Assembly: GCA_963707145.1 (NCBI GenBank)
Contig: CAVPOQ010000007.1
Location: 437,754 to 501,753, forward strand
Reading direction: 5' to 3'
Length of the DNA: 64,000 nt
Source: RPQJ01 sp963707145
Lineage (GTDB): Bacteria > Pseudomonadota > Gammaproteobacteria > Steroidobacterales > Steroidobacteraceae
In this document: positions 50,501 through 59,300 of the stretch, one piece after another
How positions within the stretch are numbered: position 1 is the stretch's first letter
Layout: each line of letters begins with the position of its first letter
The notes under the pieces: generated by a model
What the model was told of the DNA's origin: nothing
Seen by the model: the letters and a program-made list of their open reading frames with translations, nothing else
Database searches by the model: none
Translations under genes and position numbers: made by a program

Positions 50501-51037
50501 TCACTCCGGCGCCGTGGCGGCGTCGGAGGGCAGCAGGGCATCCGCAAACCCGAAATCGCGCAGGTCGCGGATCCGCATCGGGTAGAGGATGCCGTCGAGG
50601 TGGTCCACCTCGTGCTGGACCACGCGGGCGTGGAAGCCCTCCACGGTCCGGTCGATCGGATTTCCGTCCAGGTCGCGGCCGCGGTAGCGGAGGCGGCGGA
50701 AACGGGGCACAAGGCCCCGCAGGCCCGGAACCGAGAGGCAGCCCTCCCAGCCGTCATCCGTCTCCTCGCCGAGCGGCTCGAGCACCGGGTTCACGAGCAC
50801 GGTATAGGGCACGTCCTCGGCGTCCGGATAGCGCGGGTTGCCGCAGACCTCGAAGATCACCACCCGCAACGGCACGCCGATCTGCGGCGCGGCGAGTCCC
50901 GCGCCGTCGAGGGCGCGCATGGTGTCGTCCATGTCAGCGACCAGCTCGCGCAGCTCGCGCGTGCCGAAGGCGCTCACGGATGCCGCCACCTCGCGCAGCA
51001 GCGGATGTCCCATGCGGAGCACCGGTCGGACGGCCAC
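50501..51037 (-). CDS. def: Peptide deformylase
   Basis: Metallo-hydrolase of 178 residues that removes the formyl group from the starting Met of new proteins. All three signature motifs are present: GAGLAAPQIG (about residues 46-55), EGCLSVPG (about 97-104) and QHEVDHLDGILY (HExxH, about 140-151). The C-terminus has an extra tail after RIRDLRDF. It is probably a second deformylase, because the main def gene usually lies with fmt, which is not here. It is followed on the same strand by the DUF1330 gene, whose start lies 10 bases above it. Confidence 0.94.
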   Translation of the reverse strand: MAVRPVLRMGHPLLREVAASVSAFGTRELRELVADMDDTMRALDGAGLAAPQIGVPLRVVIFEVCGNPRYPDAEDVPYTVLVNPVLEPLGEETDDGWEGCLSVPGLRGLVPRFRRLRYRGRDLDGNPIDRTVEGFHARVVQHEVDHLDGILYPMRIRDLRDFGFADALLPSDAATAPE

Positions 51038-51046
51038 GGCGGTGTC

Positions 51047-51379
51047 TCAGCCCACGCCCGGCAGGCCGTCGAGGATCGTGACGAAGAACGATCCCTTGCC
51101 CTCGCGCAGGCGCTTCGCCGCCGCGTACTCCGGCGAGTCCCAGAAGGCGCGGGCCGCGGCGCGCGAGGGGAAGCGAGCCAGCACCACGCTGCGGTGCTCG
51201 GGCGCGCCTTCCGCCACCTCGACCTGTGGCGCCGGCACCAGCGCGAGGTACTCGCCGCCGAACTTGCGGTAGATGGGCGGCAGGGCCGCGCTGTAGGCCT
51301 TGAATCCTTCCCGGTCGCTCACGCGTCCCTGCACCAGCAGGTAGGCGGGGCGATCATCGCTTCGCTCGGCGTGCATCAC
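51047..51379 (-). CDS. DUF1330 domain-containing protein
   Basis: Small ferredoxin-like-fold protein of 110 residues in the DUF1330 family: AYLLVQGRVSDREGFKAYSA, PPIYRKFGGEYLA, VVLARFPSRAAARAFWDSPE and the short C-terminal strand ending FVTILDGL. The first residues are MM, so the second ATG at 51376 is an alternative start. Family members are small monomeric or dimeric proteins with no established reaction. It lies 10 bases upstream of the peptide deformylase gene on the same strand and is probably co-transcribed with it. Confidence 0.88.
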   Translation of the reverse strand: MMHAERSDDRPAYLLVQGRVSDREGFKAYSAALPPIYRKFGGEYLALVPAPQVEVAEGAPEHRSVVLARFPSRAAARAFWDSPEYAAAKRLREGKGSFFVTILDGLPGVG

Positions 51380-51431
51380 GTGGCTCCTCGGCCCCGGGAC
51401 TGGACCTGCGAGGTTAGTCGAAGCCGTCGGG

Positions 51432-51460
51432 TTGACAAGTACCGGAGCCGCGCGTAGCTA
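51432..51460 (+). promoter_or_regulatory. Sigma-70 promoter of the Cys-rich protein gene
   Basis: TTGACA (51432-51437), a 17-base spacer and TAGCTA (51455-51460) form a strong sigma-70-like promoter. The start codon of the plus-strand gene at 51496 is about 30 bases from the predicted start site. TTGACA is the exact consensus. Confidence 0.7.
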
Positions 51461-51495
51461 GGTCAGCCGGATTTGAAGCGGGTCGAGGAGCGGTC

Positions 51496-51798
51496 ATGGA
51501 CCATGGGCTGCGCTGCTGGAAGTGCGGGGAAACGCTGGCCGACTACACGCTGCCGCTGCGGCGCATCGAGGAATGCCGGGCCTGCGGCGCGGAGCTGTAC
51601 GTGTGCCGCATGTGCGAGTTCCACGACACCTCGAAGGCCAAGCACTGCCGCGAGCCGATCGCCGAGGAAGTGAAGGACAAGACCCGCGCCAACTTCTGCG
51701 ACTATTTCCGCCCGACGCCCTCGGCCTGGCAGCCGGCGCAGCGCTCGGCCGCCGAGCAGGCCCGGGCGCAGCTCGAGGCCCTGTTCGGCAGGAAATAA
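51496..51798 (+). CDS. Small Cys-rich, zinc-ribbon-like protein
   Basis: Conserved hypothetical protein of 100 residues. Cys pairs CWKCG (about 7-11), CRACG (28-32) and CRMC (37-40), plus HCRE and NFC further on, suggest one or two zinc ribbons. The blocks CRMCEFHDTSKAKHCREP and VKDKTRANFCDYFRP are typical of a widespread group of unnamed gamma- and betaproteobacterial proteins. The promoter at 51432-51460 and a ribosome site at GAGGAGCGG lie upstream. No function is known; nucleic acid or protein binding would fit the ribbons. Confidence 0.82.
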   Translation: MDHGLRCWKCGETLADYTLPLRRIEECRACGAELYVCRMCEFHDTSKAKHCREPIAEEVKDKTRANFCDYFRPTPSAWQPAQRSAAEQARAQLEALFGRK

Positions 51799-51845
51799 GG
51801 CCGGCCCGACGCTTGCGATCCCCTTGCGATCCCGTGGAGTCCAAC

Positions 51846-51905
51846 TTGAAGCACGCGATGACGAATTCCGCGATAGCCGCTTGCGCAGTGCTCGGCCTGG
51901 ACTGA
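51846..51905 (+). CDS. Possible very short ORF (19 residues)
   Basis: A TTG-started ORF of 19 residues (MKHAMTNSAIAACAVLGLD) with GGAG about 8 bases upstream, between the Cys-rich protein and pirin genes. It could be a leader peptide, a gene remnant or chance. Nothing else supports it. Confidence 0.2.
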   Translation: MKHAMTNSAIAACAVLGLD

Positions 51906-51915
51906 GCCGCGACCC

Positions 51916-52791
51916 GTGCGCAGGCTGCTGCGGGTGATCGAGGGACGGCCGCGCGATCTCGGCGGCTTCAGCGTGCGCCGCGTGCTGCCCACGGGCGGGA
52001 TGTCGACCGTCGGCCCGTTCATCTTCTTCGACCACATGGGCCCGGCGGTGTTCGCGCCGGGTGCCGGCGTGGACGTGCGTCCGCACCCGCACATCGGCCT
52101 CGCGACGGTCACGTACCTCTTCGAGGGCGAGTTCGTGCATCGCGACAGCCTGGGCAGCGCCCAGCGCATCCGTCCCGGCGACGTCAACTGGATGGTGGCC
52201 GGCCGCGGCATCGCGCATTCGGAACGCACGCCGCCGGAGATGCGTGCGACACCGGGCGGCGCCGCGATCCACGGCATCCAGACCTGGATCGCGCTGCCAC
52301 GCGAGCACGAGGAAGCCGCCCCCGCCTTCGAGCACCATCCTGCCGCGACGCTGCCGGAGATGCAGCGCCCGGGAGTGCGCATGCGCCTGATTGCGGGGGC
52401 GGCCTACGGCGAGCGGGCACCGGCCTCCGTGTTTTCACCGATGTTCTACCTGGCAGCCGAGCTGGAGGCCGGGGCCGAGCTTGCGCTGCCGGAGGAACAC
52501 GCCCAACGGGCAGCGTACGTCGTGGACGGAGAGATCGAGGCCGCAGGCGCGCGCTGCGCCGTCGGTCGCATGCCCGTCTTCGACGGCGAAGGACCCGCGA
52601 CCGTCCATGCGCTCACGCCGGCCCGGGTGATGCTGCTCGGCGGCGCGCCGCTCGACGGTCCACGCCACATCTGGTGGAACTTCGTCTCGAGCAGCCTCGA
52701 GCGCATCGAGCGCGCGAAGGCCGACTGGCGCGAGCAGCGCTTCGCCGCGGTGCCGGGCGACGACGAGCGCATGCCTCTGCCGGAGCGCTAG
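51916..52791 (+). CDS. Pirin family protein
   Basis: Bicupin pirin-like protein of 291 residues. The iron-binding residues of the first cupin are in PHPHIGLATVTYLFEGEFVH and WMVAGRGIAHSE, matching the HxHxxxE and late His pattern. The second cupin (about 165-275) has no full set of ligands, as usual. Bacterial pirins such as YhhW have quercetinase activity or act in regulation. The start is GTG 51916. It lies 117 bases below the Cys-rich protein gene and is transcribed the same way; the convergent lipoprotein gene ends 17 bases after it. Confidence 0.92.
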   Translation: MRRLLRVIEGRPRDLGGFSVRRVLPTGGMSTVGPFIFFDHMGPAVFAPGAGVDVRPHPHIGLATVTYLFEGEFVHRDSLGSAQRIRPGDVNWMVAGRGIAHSERTPPEMRATPGGAAIHGIQTWIALPREHEEAAPAFEHHPAATLPEMQRPGVRMRLIAGAAYGERAPASVFSPMFYLAAELEAGAELALPEEHAQRAAYVVDGEIEAAGARCAVGRMPVFDGEGPATVHALTPARVMLLGGAPLDGPRHIWWNFVSSSLERIERAKADWREQRFAAVPGDDERMPLPER

Positions 52792-52807
52792 GCCGGCCGC
52801 GGACGCC

Positions 52808-53596
52808 TCACCGCAGTTGCGTGGCGCAACCCCGGTAGGTCATGCCGCCGTACTGCACGACCATCCGATGGTCGAATCCGGCGCCCGACATGTCGTCCGC
52901 GCAGGCCTGCCTCACCACCGTGACCTCGATGCGGTCCGCGCCGTCCCCGGCGACGTAGACGAGCGCGCCGGCCTCGTCGCCGGTGCGCTCCGTGGCGGTG
53001 TCGAATTCGTGGCGCTCCTGCCCGTACTCTCCCGTGTAGACGATGCGCTGGCCGGGACCGATCTCGAGCGTCCAGCCGGGCTCGTTGCCGCTGCCCCTGT
53101 AGCGCACGCCGCGCGCGCGGGCATCGGCGAGCAGCGACTCGGCCCGGGCCTCGCGGCAGTTGACCGGTGCGCTGCCCTGGCGCTCGAAGGTCGCCGTGGC
53201 GCCCTTGGTCCAGAACGTGAGCGAGCCGTCGGAGTACTTCGCACCCGACGCGCTAATCACCTGGGGCAGCTTGCGCGCGCCCTCGTGCATCTCGAGGGTG
53301 ATCGCGGCCTCGCGGTACAGGTTCTTCATGCGCAGCTTGAGTCCGCCGTCGCAGTCCCAGACGTACGCGCGCAGCACGCCTTCGGGCGGCGGCACGTCGC
53401 CGGAGGGCGCGGCCGGCGTCGGGGTCGGCGCCTCGGATTCAGCGACGGGAGGTGCGGCGCGCGCCGACGGTGGCGGCGGCTGTGCCTCGTTCACGGGCGC
53501 TGCGGCGTCCCCAGGGCCACGCTGGCAACTGGTCAGCGTGGGCAGGGCAGCAAGCAACAGCGCGGCGGACAGGACCGCAGTGGCGGACGTGCGCAT
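52808..53596 (-). CDS. Lipoprotein with MliC-like and GNEPGW-type domains
   Basis: Predicted lipoprotein of 262 residues. The signal ends with LPTLTSC (lipobox Cys at about residue 24), followed by a Pro/Ala-rich linker to residue about 72. The next segment (LRAYVWDCDGGLKLRMKNL to FWTKGATATFERQGSAPVNC) has the pattern of MliC, the membrane-bound inhibitor of C-type lysozyme, with a CDGG start and a Cys near its end. The C-terminal 100 residues include RGSGNEPGWTLEIGPG, a motif of the COG3650-type exported domain. Both domains occur fused in other gammaproteobacteria. A role against host or environmental lysozyme is possible. Confidence 0.8.
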   Translation of the reverse strand: MRTSATAVLSAALLLAALPTLTSCQRGPGDAAAPVNEAQPPPPSARAAPPVAESEAPTPTPAAPSGDVPPPEGVLRAYVWDCDGGLKLRMKNLYREAAITLEMHEGARKLPQVISASGAKYSDGSLTFWTKGATATFERQGSAPVNCREARAESLLADARARGVRYRGSGNEPGWTLEIGPGQRIVYTGEYGQERHEFDTATERTGDEAGALVYVAGDGADRIEVTVVRQACADDMSGAGFDHRMVVQYGGMTYRGCATQLR

Positions 53597-53702
53597 GAAC
53601 GGACTCCAGGACGGACGCGGCGACGCGCGATTCTATCGCAGCCCTGCCGCAGCCCTGCGGCCGCAGCGCCCCCGTCGGACGGCGCGGCAGCGTGGCGTGC
53701 GC

Positions 53703-54281
53703 TCAGCAGCGCCCGGCGCGCAGCCGGCTCTTGAGGTCACGCCAGCGGTCCCAGAGCCTGGCCGCTTCCCGGGAGGAATAGCCCGAGCGCATGCGGTCGT
53801 CGAGTTCGTCGAGTTGCCGGCGCAACGCGGCGCAACGCGGTTCTGCCGTGCCCGCGGATTCCCGCTGGCCATCGGGCTGGACTCTCGGGCGCGTGCTTGC
53901 GTGGGGAACCGGCGCGGCCGTGCGGGTCGCCTGGCCGGACGCCGGCAACTCGACGTTCACCGCGCGGCGCTGCGCGGCGGCGCCGCAGGGACGGTCGGAG
54001 AAGACCGGCGTGCCGGCGTCGTCGCAGACGAATACCGCCCGCTGGCGGCGGGAGCGCGTGCCGGCGGGCGGAGCCACGCCCGGAGCGGCGGTATCCGCAG
54101 CAACGGCTGGCCCGGCCTGCGCGTCGGCGGCGCCGCCGTCTGGTGGGCGAACGGCACCGGTCGTGGCCGCCGCGATGAATGCCAGCAGTCCGATGGCACT
54201 GCGCAGCAGCAGCAGCCGCGGGACGGGCGCCGGTGCGTGGCGCCGTCGGGCGCCGATGTCGAGGCGATTGATTGCGGCCAT
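53703..54281 (-). CDS. Exported protein with DUF4124-like segment
   Basis: Protein of 192 residues with a membrane or signal segment (LLLLRSAIGLLAFIAAATTG, about residues 23-42), a low-complexity Ala/Pro/Gly region, and a short DUF4124-like block RAVFVCDDAGTPVFSDRPCG (two Cys, likely a disulfide). It ends with a helical part rich in Arg and Glu (ALRRQLDELDDRMRSGYSSR, LWDRWRDLKSRLR). DUF4124 proteins are periplasmic and of unknown role. GGAGGGTC precedes ATG 54281. It is a single gene in a group of small minus-strand genes. Confidence 0.78.
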   Translation of the reverse strand: MAAINRLDIGARRRHAPAPVPRLLLLRSAIGLLAFIAAATTGAVRPPDGGAADAQAGPAVAADTAAPGVAPPAGTRSRRQRAVFVCDDAGTPVFSDRPCGAAAQRRAVNVELPASGQATRTAAPVPHASTRPRVQPDGQRESAGTAEPRCAALRRQLDELDDRMRSGYSSREAARLWDRWRDLKSRLRAGRC

Positions 54282-54393
54282 GCCCGACCCTCCGTGGCGG
54301 ATGCGGGCACAGCTTGTGACATGTCGCCGCGGCTCGCACCGCGGATTCCTGCCGGCTTCGCGCAGTATTGGCGGACCGCCGGGCGGCGGACGG

Positions 54394-54984
54394 TCAGCGC
54401 GACTCGGTTCCGGCGGCAGGCCCGAGCAGCTGGTTCAACTCGACGTAGTAGCCGTCGGGGTCCCACACGATGCTGACACGCACCGAGATCTGTCCCTTGC
54501 CGTCCGGCGACGGATAGGTCGTGAGCTGCGGCTCGCTCGCGACGCGCACGCCGGGCGTGGAGCGCACGCGCTCGAAGCGCTGATCGAGGTCCGCGGCGTT
54601 GACGACCAGGATCACTTCGCCAATGCCGGGCCGCTCGGCCGCGTTCGGCGGCTCCGGCAGCGCAGGGGAGAGGTACTGCAGCAGCCCGATGACGCCCACG
54701 AAGTCGTCGTTCGCGCGCAGCAGCGCGAGCCGCATCCGGCGATCCGTGCCGGACGGAGCGTCGGGCAGCGGCGGCCGCGTGATGACCTGGTCGTAGACCA
54801 GTTTCAGCCCGAGCGCATCGCGATAGAACGCCAGCGCGCGATCCACGTCGCGCACGATCAGCGTGGTGCGACGCACGTCCACCGGGCCACGCTGCGCCTC
54901 GGGCACTGGCGCGGCTGTCGCGAGACCGGGCGCGATCGCCTCCATCGCGAGGCCCAGCGCGAGCGCGATCGTGGCGCGTCTCAC
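54394..54984 (-). CDS. Exported VOC/glyoxalase-superfamily protein
   Basis: Protein of 196 residues with an N-terminal signal segment (IALALGLAMEAIAPGLATAA, about residues 5-24), then a vicinal-oxygen-chelate fold: TTLIVRDVDRALAFYRDALG (first beta-alpha-beta module) and IWDPDGYYVELNQLLG (second module with the Glu metal ligand). One His of the usual ligand set is not obvious at the start, so metal use is uncertain. Start GTG 54984 overlaps the stop of the upstream gene (GTGA), so the two are coupled. Exported VOC proteins are uncommon; the substrate is unknown. Confidence 0.82.
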   Translation of the reverse strand: MRRATIALALGLAMEAIAPGLATAAPVPEAQRGPVDVRRTTLIVRDVDRALAFYRDALGLKLVYDQVITRPPLPDAPSGTDRRMRLALLRANDDFVGVIGLLQYLSPALPEPPNAAERPGIGEVILVVNAADLDQRFERVRSTPGVRVASEPQLTTYPSPDGKGQISVRVSIVWDPDGYYVELNQLLGPAAGTESR

Positions 54985-55283
54985 GCGCGGCCTGCGTTCG
55001 CGTCGGTCGGTGAGTGGAAGTACTGGCTGTCCTCCGAGAACTGCTCGATCAGGCGGCGCAGTTCGCCGGTGCGGCCCTCGGCCGTGCTGATCGGCAGGCA
55101 TTCCTCGCAGCGCGGATCACCGCAGGGCTGTCGCGAGTACAGCCAGTACTGCACGGCGCCCGCCAGCAGGCCGTCGGCGATGTCCCAGAGGTCGGCCTTC
55201 TCGTCCTGGTCGGCGATCTGGTTGCCGAGCTCGACGGCCTTGTCGAAGGCCTCGTCGAACGGCAGGGCTTGCTCGTCGCTCAT
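54981..55283 (-). CDS. Small conserved protein with CGDPRCEEC motif
   Basis: Hypothetical protein of 100 residues, acidic, with a helical N-terminal half (EAFDKAVELGNQIADQDEKA, LWDIADGLLAGAVQYWLYSR) and a CGDPRCEEC motif that could bind a metal or form a disulfide. The last residues LRRLIEQFSEDSQYF resemble a C-terminal helix. I do not recognise a named family. It is translationally coupled to the VOC gene downstream and lies 46 bases below the DUF4404 gene. Confidence 0.75.
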   Translation of the reverse strand: MSDEQALPFDEAFDKAVELGNQIADQDEKADLWDIADGLLAGAVQYWLYSRQPCGDPRCEECLPISTAEGRTGELRRLIEQFSEDSQYFHSPTDANAGRA

Positions 55284-55329
55284 GGTCGTGCGCCCCGGGG
55301 TGAGTGGGTCGGACGGGATCGGCGCGCGA

Positions 55330-55560
55330 TCAGATGCCGGCCTTGCCCAGCGCGTCGAGCACGGCGCGGATCGCACCGGCCACGCCCGGGTGGCCGGCCT
55401 CGAGCCGCACCGCGGCGCCCTCCAGCGCGTCACCGTGCCCGAGCACGCGGCGTATGTCCTCGAGCGCCGATTGCAGCTGGACTCGATCCTCGGGGCCGAG
55501 TTGTTCGGCCTGCGAGAGTGCCTCGTGGAGATCGCTCAATGTCCGCTTGAGATCGCTCAT
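55330..55560 (-). CDS. DUF4404 family protein
   Basis: Small helical protein of 76 residues in the DUF4404 family. MSDLKRTLSDLHEALSQAEQ and the C-terminal block VRLEAGHPGVAGAIRAVLDA, with the final LGKAGI, are the family pattern. It probably forms a short coiled-coil bundle. Its function is unknown. It is the first gene of a minus-strand run of three (DUF4404, CGDPRCEEC protein, VOC protein). The 145 bases upstream contain a GCCGCC-CGG-GGCGGC hairpin but no clear promoter. Confidence 0.85.
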   Translation of the reverse strand: MSDLKRTLSDLHEALSQAEQLGPEDRVQLQSALEDIRRVLGHGDALEGAAVRLEAGHPGVAGAIRAVLDALGKAGI

Positions 55561-55705
55561 GGTCGTCCCGGTCGCGAAGGGCGCGGTTCACAGTCTAGCA
55601 GCCGCGCCGCCCGGGGCGGCACGGCGCGCTTGGCCGCTGGGTTAGACTCGCGTGCAGGCGCCGGGATTCCCCCGGGCGCGCGACGCTTCTGGAAGAGGAT
55701 CCCGC

Positions 55706-56347
55706 ATGCCGGAGTTCAACCGATCGCTGCCGTGTCTGCTGCTGCTGGCGCTGGTGGCCGCGCCATCGGCGCATGCGGCCGGTCCGACGTTCGAGATCAC
55801 GCCGTTCGGGGGCTATCGCATGGGGGGCCAGTTCGATGTGCAGGAGACGGACGACGGGAAGTCACCGAGCGCCGATCTCCAGGACGGCGGGAGCTGGGGC
55901 GTCGACCTCGGTCTCTATCGCGACCCCAACTCGTACTACGAACTGCTGTTCTCGACGCAGAGCACCGAAGTCGACAACAACGATCCGACCCTCGCCGGCA
56001 TCGACGTCACGGTCGATTACTACCAGTTCGGCGGTACGCTGCTGTTCGCCGACGAAAAATGGATGGTGCCTTACTTCTCCTTCACCGCGGGCGCCACGAT
56101 GTTCAGCGCCGACGGCGGCTACGACTCCGACACGAGATTCTCGTTCAGCGCGGGCGGCGGCGTGCGCCTGCCGTTCACGGACAACCTCGCCGCAACGCTG
56201 GGCGTGCGCGGCTACCTGACGTTCGTGGAAACCGACGGCCAGTACTTCTGTGCGAGTACCGGCGAGCAGGCGGGCTGCCTGCTCAAGTCGTCGGGCAGTA
56301 CCTTCTTCCAGGGCGAGGCGACGCTCGGGCTGACGCTGCGCTTCTGA
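55706..56347 (+). CDS. Outer-membrane beta-barrel protein
   Basis: Exported protein of 213 residues. A signal peptide (1-25, ending AHA) is followed by alternating hydrophobic/polar strands (for example TFEITPFGGYRMGGQFDV, YYQFGGTLLFADEKWMVPYF). It ends in the terminal Phe of outer-membrane barrels (GLTLRF). About eight strands are likely, OmpW/OmpA-barrel sized. Two Cys near the end (YFCAST, GCLLKS) may form a disulfide. GGAAGAGGAT precedes ATG 55706. It converges on the large oxidoreductase gene, the stops 11 bases apart. Its function is unknown. Confidence 0.85.
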   Translation: MPEFNRSLPCLLLLALVAAPSAHAAGPTFEITPFGGYRMGGQFDVQETDDGKSPSADLQDGGSWGVDLGLYRDPNSYYELLFSTQSTEVDNNDPTLAGIDVTVDYYQFGGTLLFADEKWMVPYFSFTAGATMFSADGGYDSDTRFSFSAGGGVRLPFTDNLAATLGVRGYLTFVETDGQYFCASTGEQAGCLLKSSGSTFFQGEATLGLTLRF

Positions 56348-56357
56348 GGCGGCCGGG

Positions 56358-59300
56358 TCAGACCAGCACGCGCTCGATGCCACCGGCGTTCGCGCGCCGG
56401 ACGTAGTCGGCGAGCCAGTCCTTCCCGAGCAGGTGGCGGGCCATCTCGACCACGACGTAGTCGGCCCCGGTGCCGGAGTCGTCGTCGTAGCGACTCAGTC
56501 CCTGCAGGCACGACGGGCACGAGGTGAGTACCTTCACCGGTCCTGTGAATCCGTCCGCACGTGCCCGTGCCGCGCCACGCTCCATCTCCTGCTGCTTGCG
56601 GAAGCGCACCTGGGTGGCGATGTCGGGACGCGAGACCGCGAACGTGCCGGACTCGCCGCAGCAGCGATCGTTCTTCGCCACCGGTCCGTTCGACCCGGGG
56701 TCGAGCAGCGCGTTGACCACCTCGAGCGGGTCGCGCGACTTGATCGGGCTGTGGCAGGGGTCGTGGTAGAGGTAGCGCACGCCGGTGACGCCCTGGATCC
56801 GCAGGCCCTTCTCCAGCAGGAACTCGTGGATGTCCACGATGCGCGAGCCCGGGAAGATTTCGCCGAACGCGTAGCCCTGCAACTGGTCGTGACAGGTGCC
56901 GCAGCTCACCACCACGGTGCGGATGTCGAGGTAGTTGAGCGTGTTCGCCACGCGGTGGAACAGCACGCGATTGTCGGTGATGATCTTCTCGGCCTGGTCG
57001 AACCGACCGCTGCCCCGCTGGGGATAGCCGCAGCAGAGGTAACCCGGCGGCAGCACGGCCTGCACGCCGGCGTGCCAGAGCATCGCCTGGGTGGCGAGGC
57101 CCACCTGCGAGAACAGGCGCTCCGAGCCGCAGCCCGGGAAGTAGAACACCGCCTCGGATTCCGCGGTGGTGCGCACCGGGTCGCGGATGACCGGTACGTA
57201 GCGGCGGTCCTCGATGTCGAGCAGCGCGCGCGCGGTGCGCTTCGGCAGCCCGCCCGGCATCTTCTTGTTGACGAAGTGCACGACCTGCTCGCGCAGCGGC
57301 GGGCGTCCGCCGGTGGTAGCGGGCGGGTGCTCCGTCTGCGCCGCGGCGAGCGTGCCGAGCGCGCGGTGAGCGATGCGCTGCGCCTTGAAACCCCAGTCGA
57401 TCATCAGCCTGCGCGTCAGCCTGATGGTATCGGGGCTGGTGGCGTTGAGGAAAAACATGGAGGCCGCCTTGCCGGGGTCGAAGCGCTGCCTGCCCATGCG
57501 CCGCAGCAGGTCGCGCATCGCCATCGACACGTCGCCGAAGTCGATGTCCACGGGGCAGGGCGTCTCGCACTTGTGGCAGACGGTGCAGTGGTCGGCGACG
57601 TCCGAGAACGCGTCCCAGTGCTGCAGCGACACGCCGCGGCGGGTCTGCTCCTCGTAGAGGAACGCCTCGATCAGCAGCGAGGTGGCCAGGATCTTGTTGC
57701 GGGGCGAGTAGAGCAGGTTGGCGCGCGGCACGTGCGTCGAGCACACCGGCTTGCACTTGCCGCAGCGCAGGCAGTCCTTGATCGCGTCTGAAATCGACGT
57801 GATGTCCGACTGCTGCATGATCAGCGACTCGTGGCCGAGCAGGTTGAAGCTCGGCGTGTAGGCGCGGCGGAGATCGGCACCGGGCAGCAGCTTGCCTTTG
57901 TTGAAGCGACCCTCGGGGTCGATGCGCGCCTTGTAGCGGCGGAACTCGGCGATCTCCTCGTCGTCGAGGAATTCGAGCTTGGTGATGCCGATGCCGTGCT
58001 CCCCGGAGATCACGCCGCCGAGGTCACGGGCGATGCGCATGATGCGCGCCACGGCCCGGTTGGCCTCCTGCAGCATCGCGTAATCGTCGGAGTTGACCGG
58101 GATGTTGGTGTGCACGTTGCCGTCGCCCGCGTGCATGTGCAGGGCGACGAACACGCGGCTCCTGAGCACGCGCCGGTGGACGGCCTCGAGGTCGGCGAGC
58201 AGCGGTGCGAACGGGCCGCCCGCGAACAGGCGGCGCAGTTCGTTGCGCACCTCGGTCTTCCACGACACGCGCAGCGTGCGGTCCTGCAGCAGGTCGACGA
58301 CGCGCATACCCGCTTCTGCGCCGGCCCGCCGACCCGCATCCGCGTGTGACGCGCCGTAGCCGACACGCTCGAGGTCCGCCGCGGCGTCGACGAGCGGTCG
58401 ATCCAGATGGTCGGCCAGCCACTGCCAGCGGCGACGCGCGGCGGCGACGGTTTCCCGCGCCGTCGCGACCCGGTCGCCGAGCAGTTCCTCGCGCGACAGG
58501 CGGTCGGTGTCGGCGTCGCCGGTCTTGCCGACGCGCGGCTCGCCCGCCAGGTAGGCGTCGAGGGCCGCGAGGATCGCGAGCTTGTTCGCGAGCGACAGCT
58601 CGATGTTGATGCGCTCGATGGCGTCGGTGTACTCGCCGAGACGCTCGAGCGGGATCACCACGTCCTCGTTGACCTTGAAGGCGTTGGTGTGCCGGGCGAT
58701 CGCGGCGGTGCGGGCGCGGTCGCGCCAGAACGCCTTGCGCGCCTCGGCGCTCACCGCGACGAAGCCCTCGCCGGCGCGCGCGTTGGCGATGCGCACCACG
58801 TCCGCAGCGCAGCGCGCCACGGCGTCCTGGTCGTCGCCCACGATGTCGCCGAGCAGCACCATCTTCGGCAGCGCGCCGCGCCTGGAGCGAGTCGTGTAGC
58901 CCACGGCGCGCAGGTAGCGTTCGTCGAGGTGCTCGAGCCCCGCGAGGCACACGCCGCGCTCGCGCTCCGCGGCGGCGATGTGGTCGCGGATCTCGACGAT
59001 CGCCGGGATCGCCTCGCGCGCCTGTCCGAAAAACTCGAGGCAGACGGTGCGGATGTGCGGGGGCATGCGGTGCACGACCCAGCGTGCCGCGGTGATCAGC
59101 CCGTCGCAGCCTTCCTTCTGCACGCCGGGCAGCCCGCCGAGGAACTTATCGGTCACGTCCTTGCCGAGCCCCGCCTTGCGGAAGCGCCGGCCCTCGATCT
59201 CGAGGCGCTCGCTGCGCAGCACGCGCGCCTGCTGCGGAGGGCTGGTGCCATCCTTCCAGAGCAGGTCGAAGGTGGCGACCGCGACGTCGTGGATGCGCCC

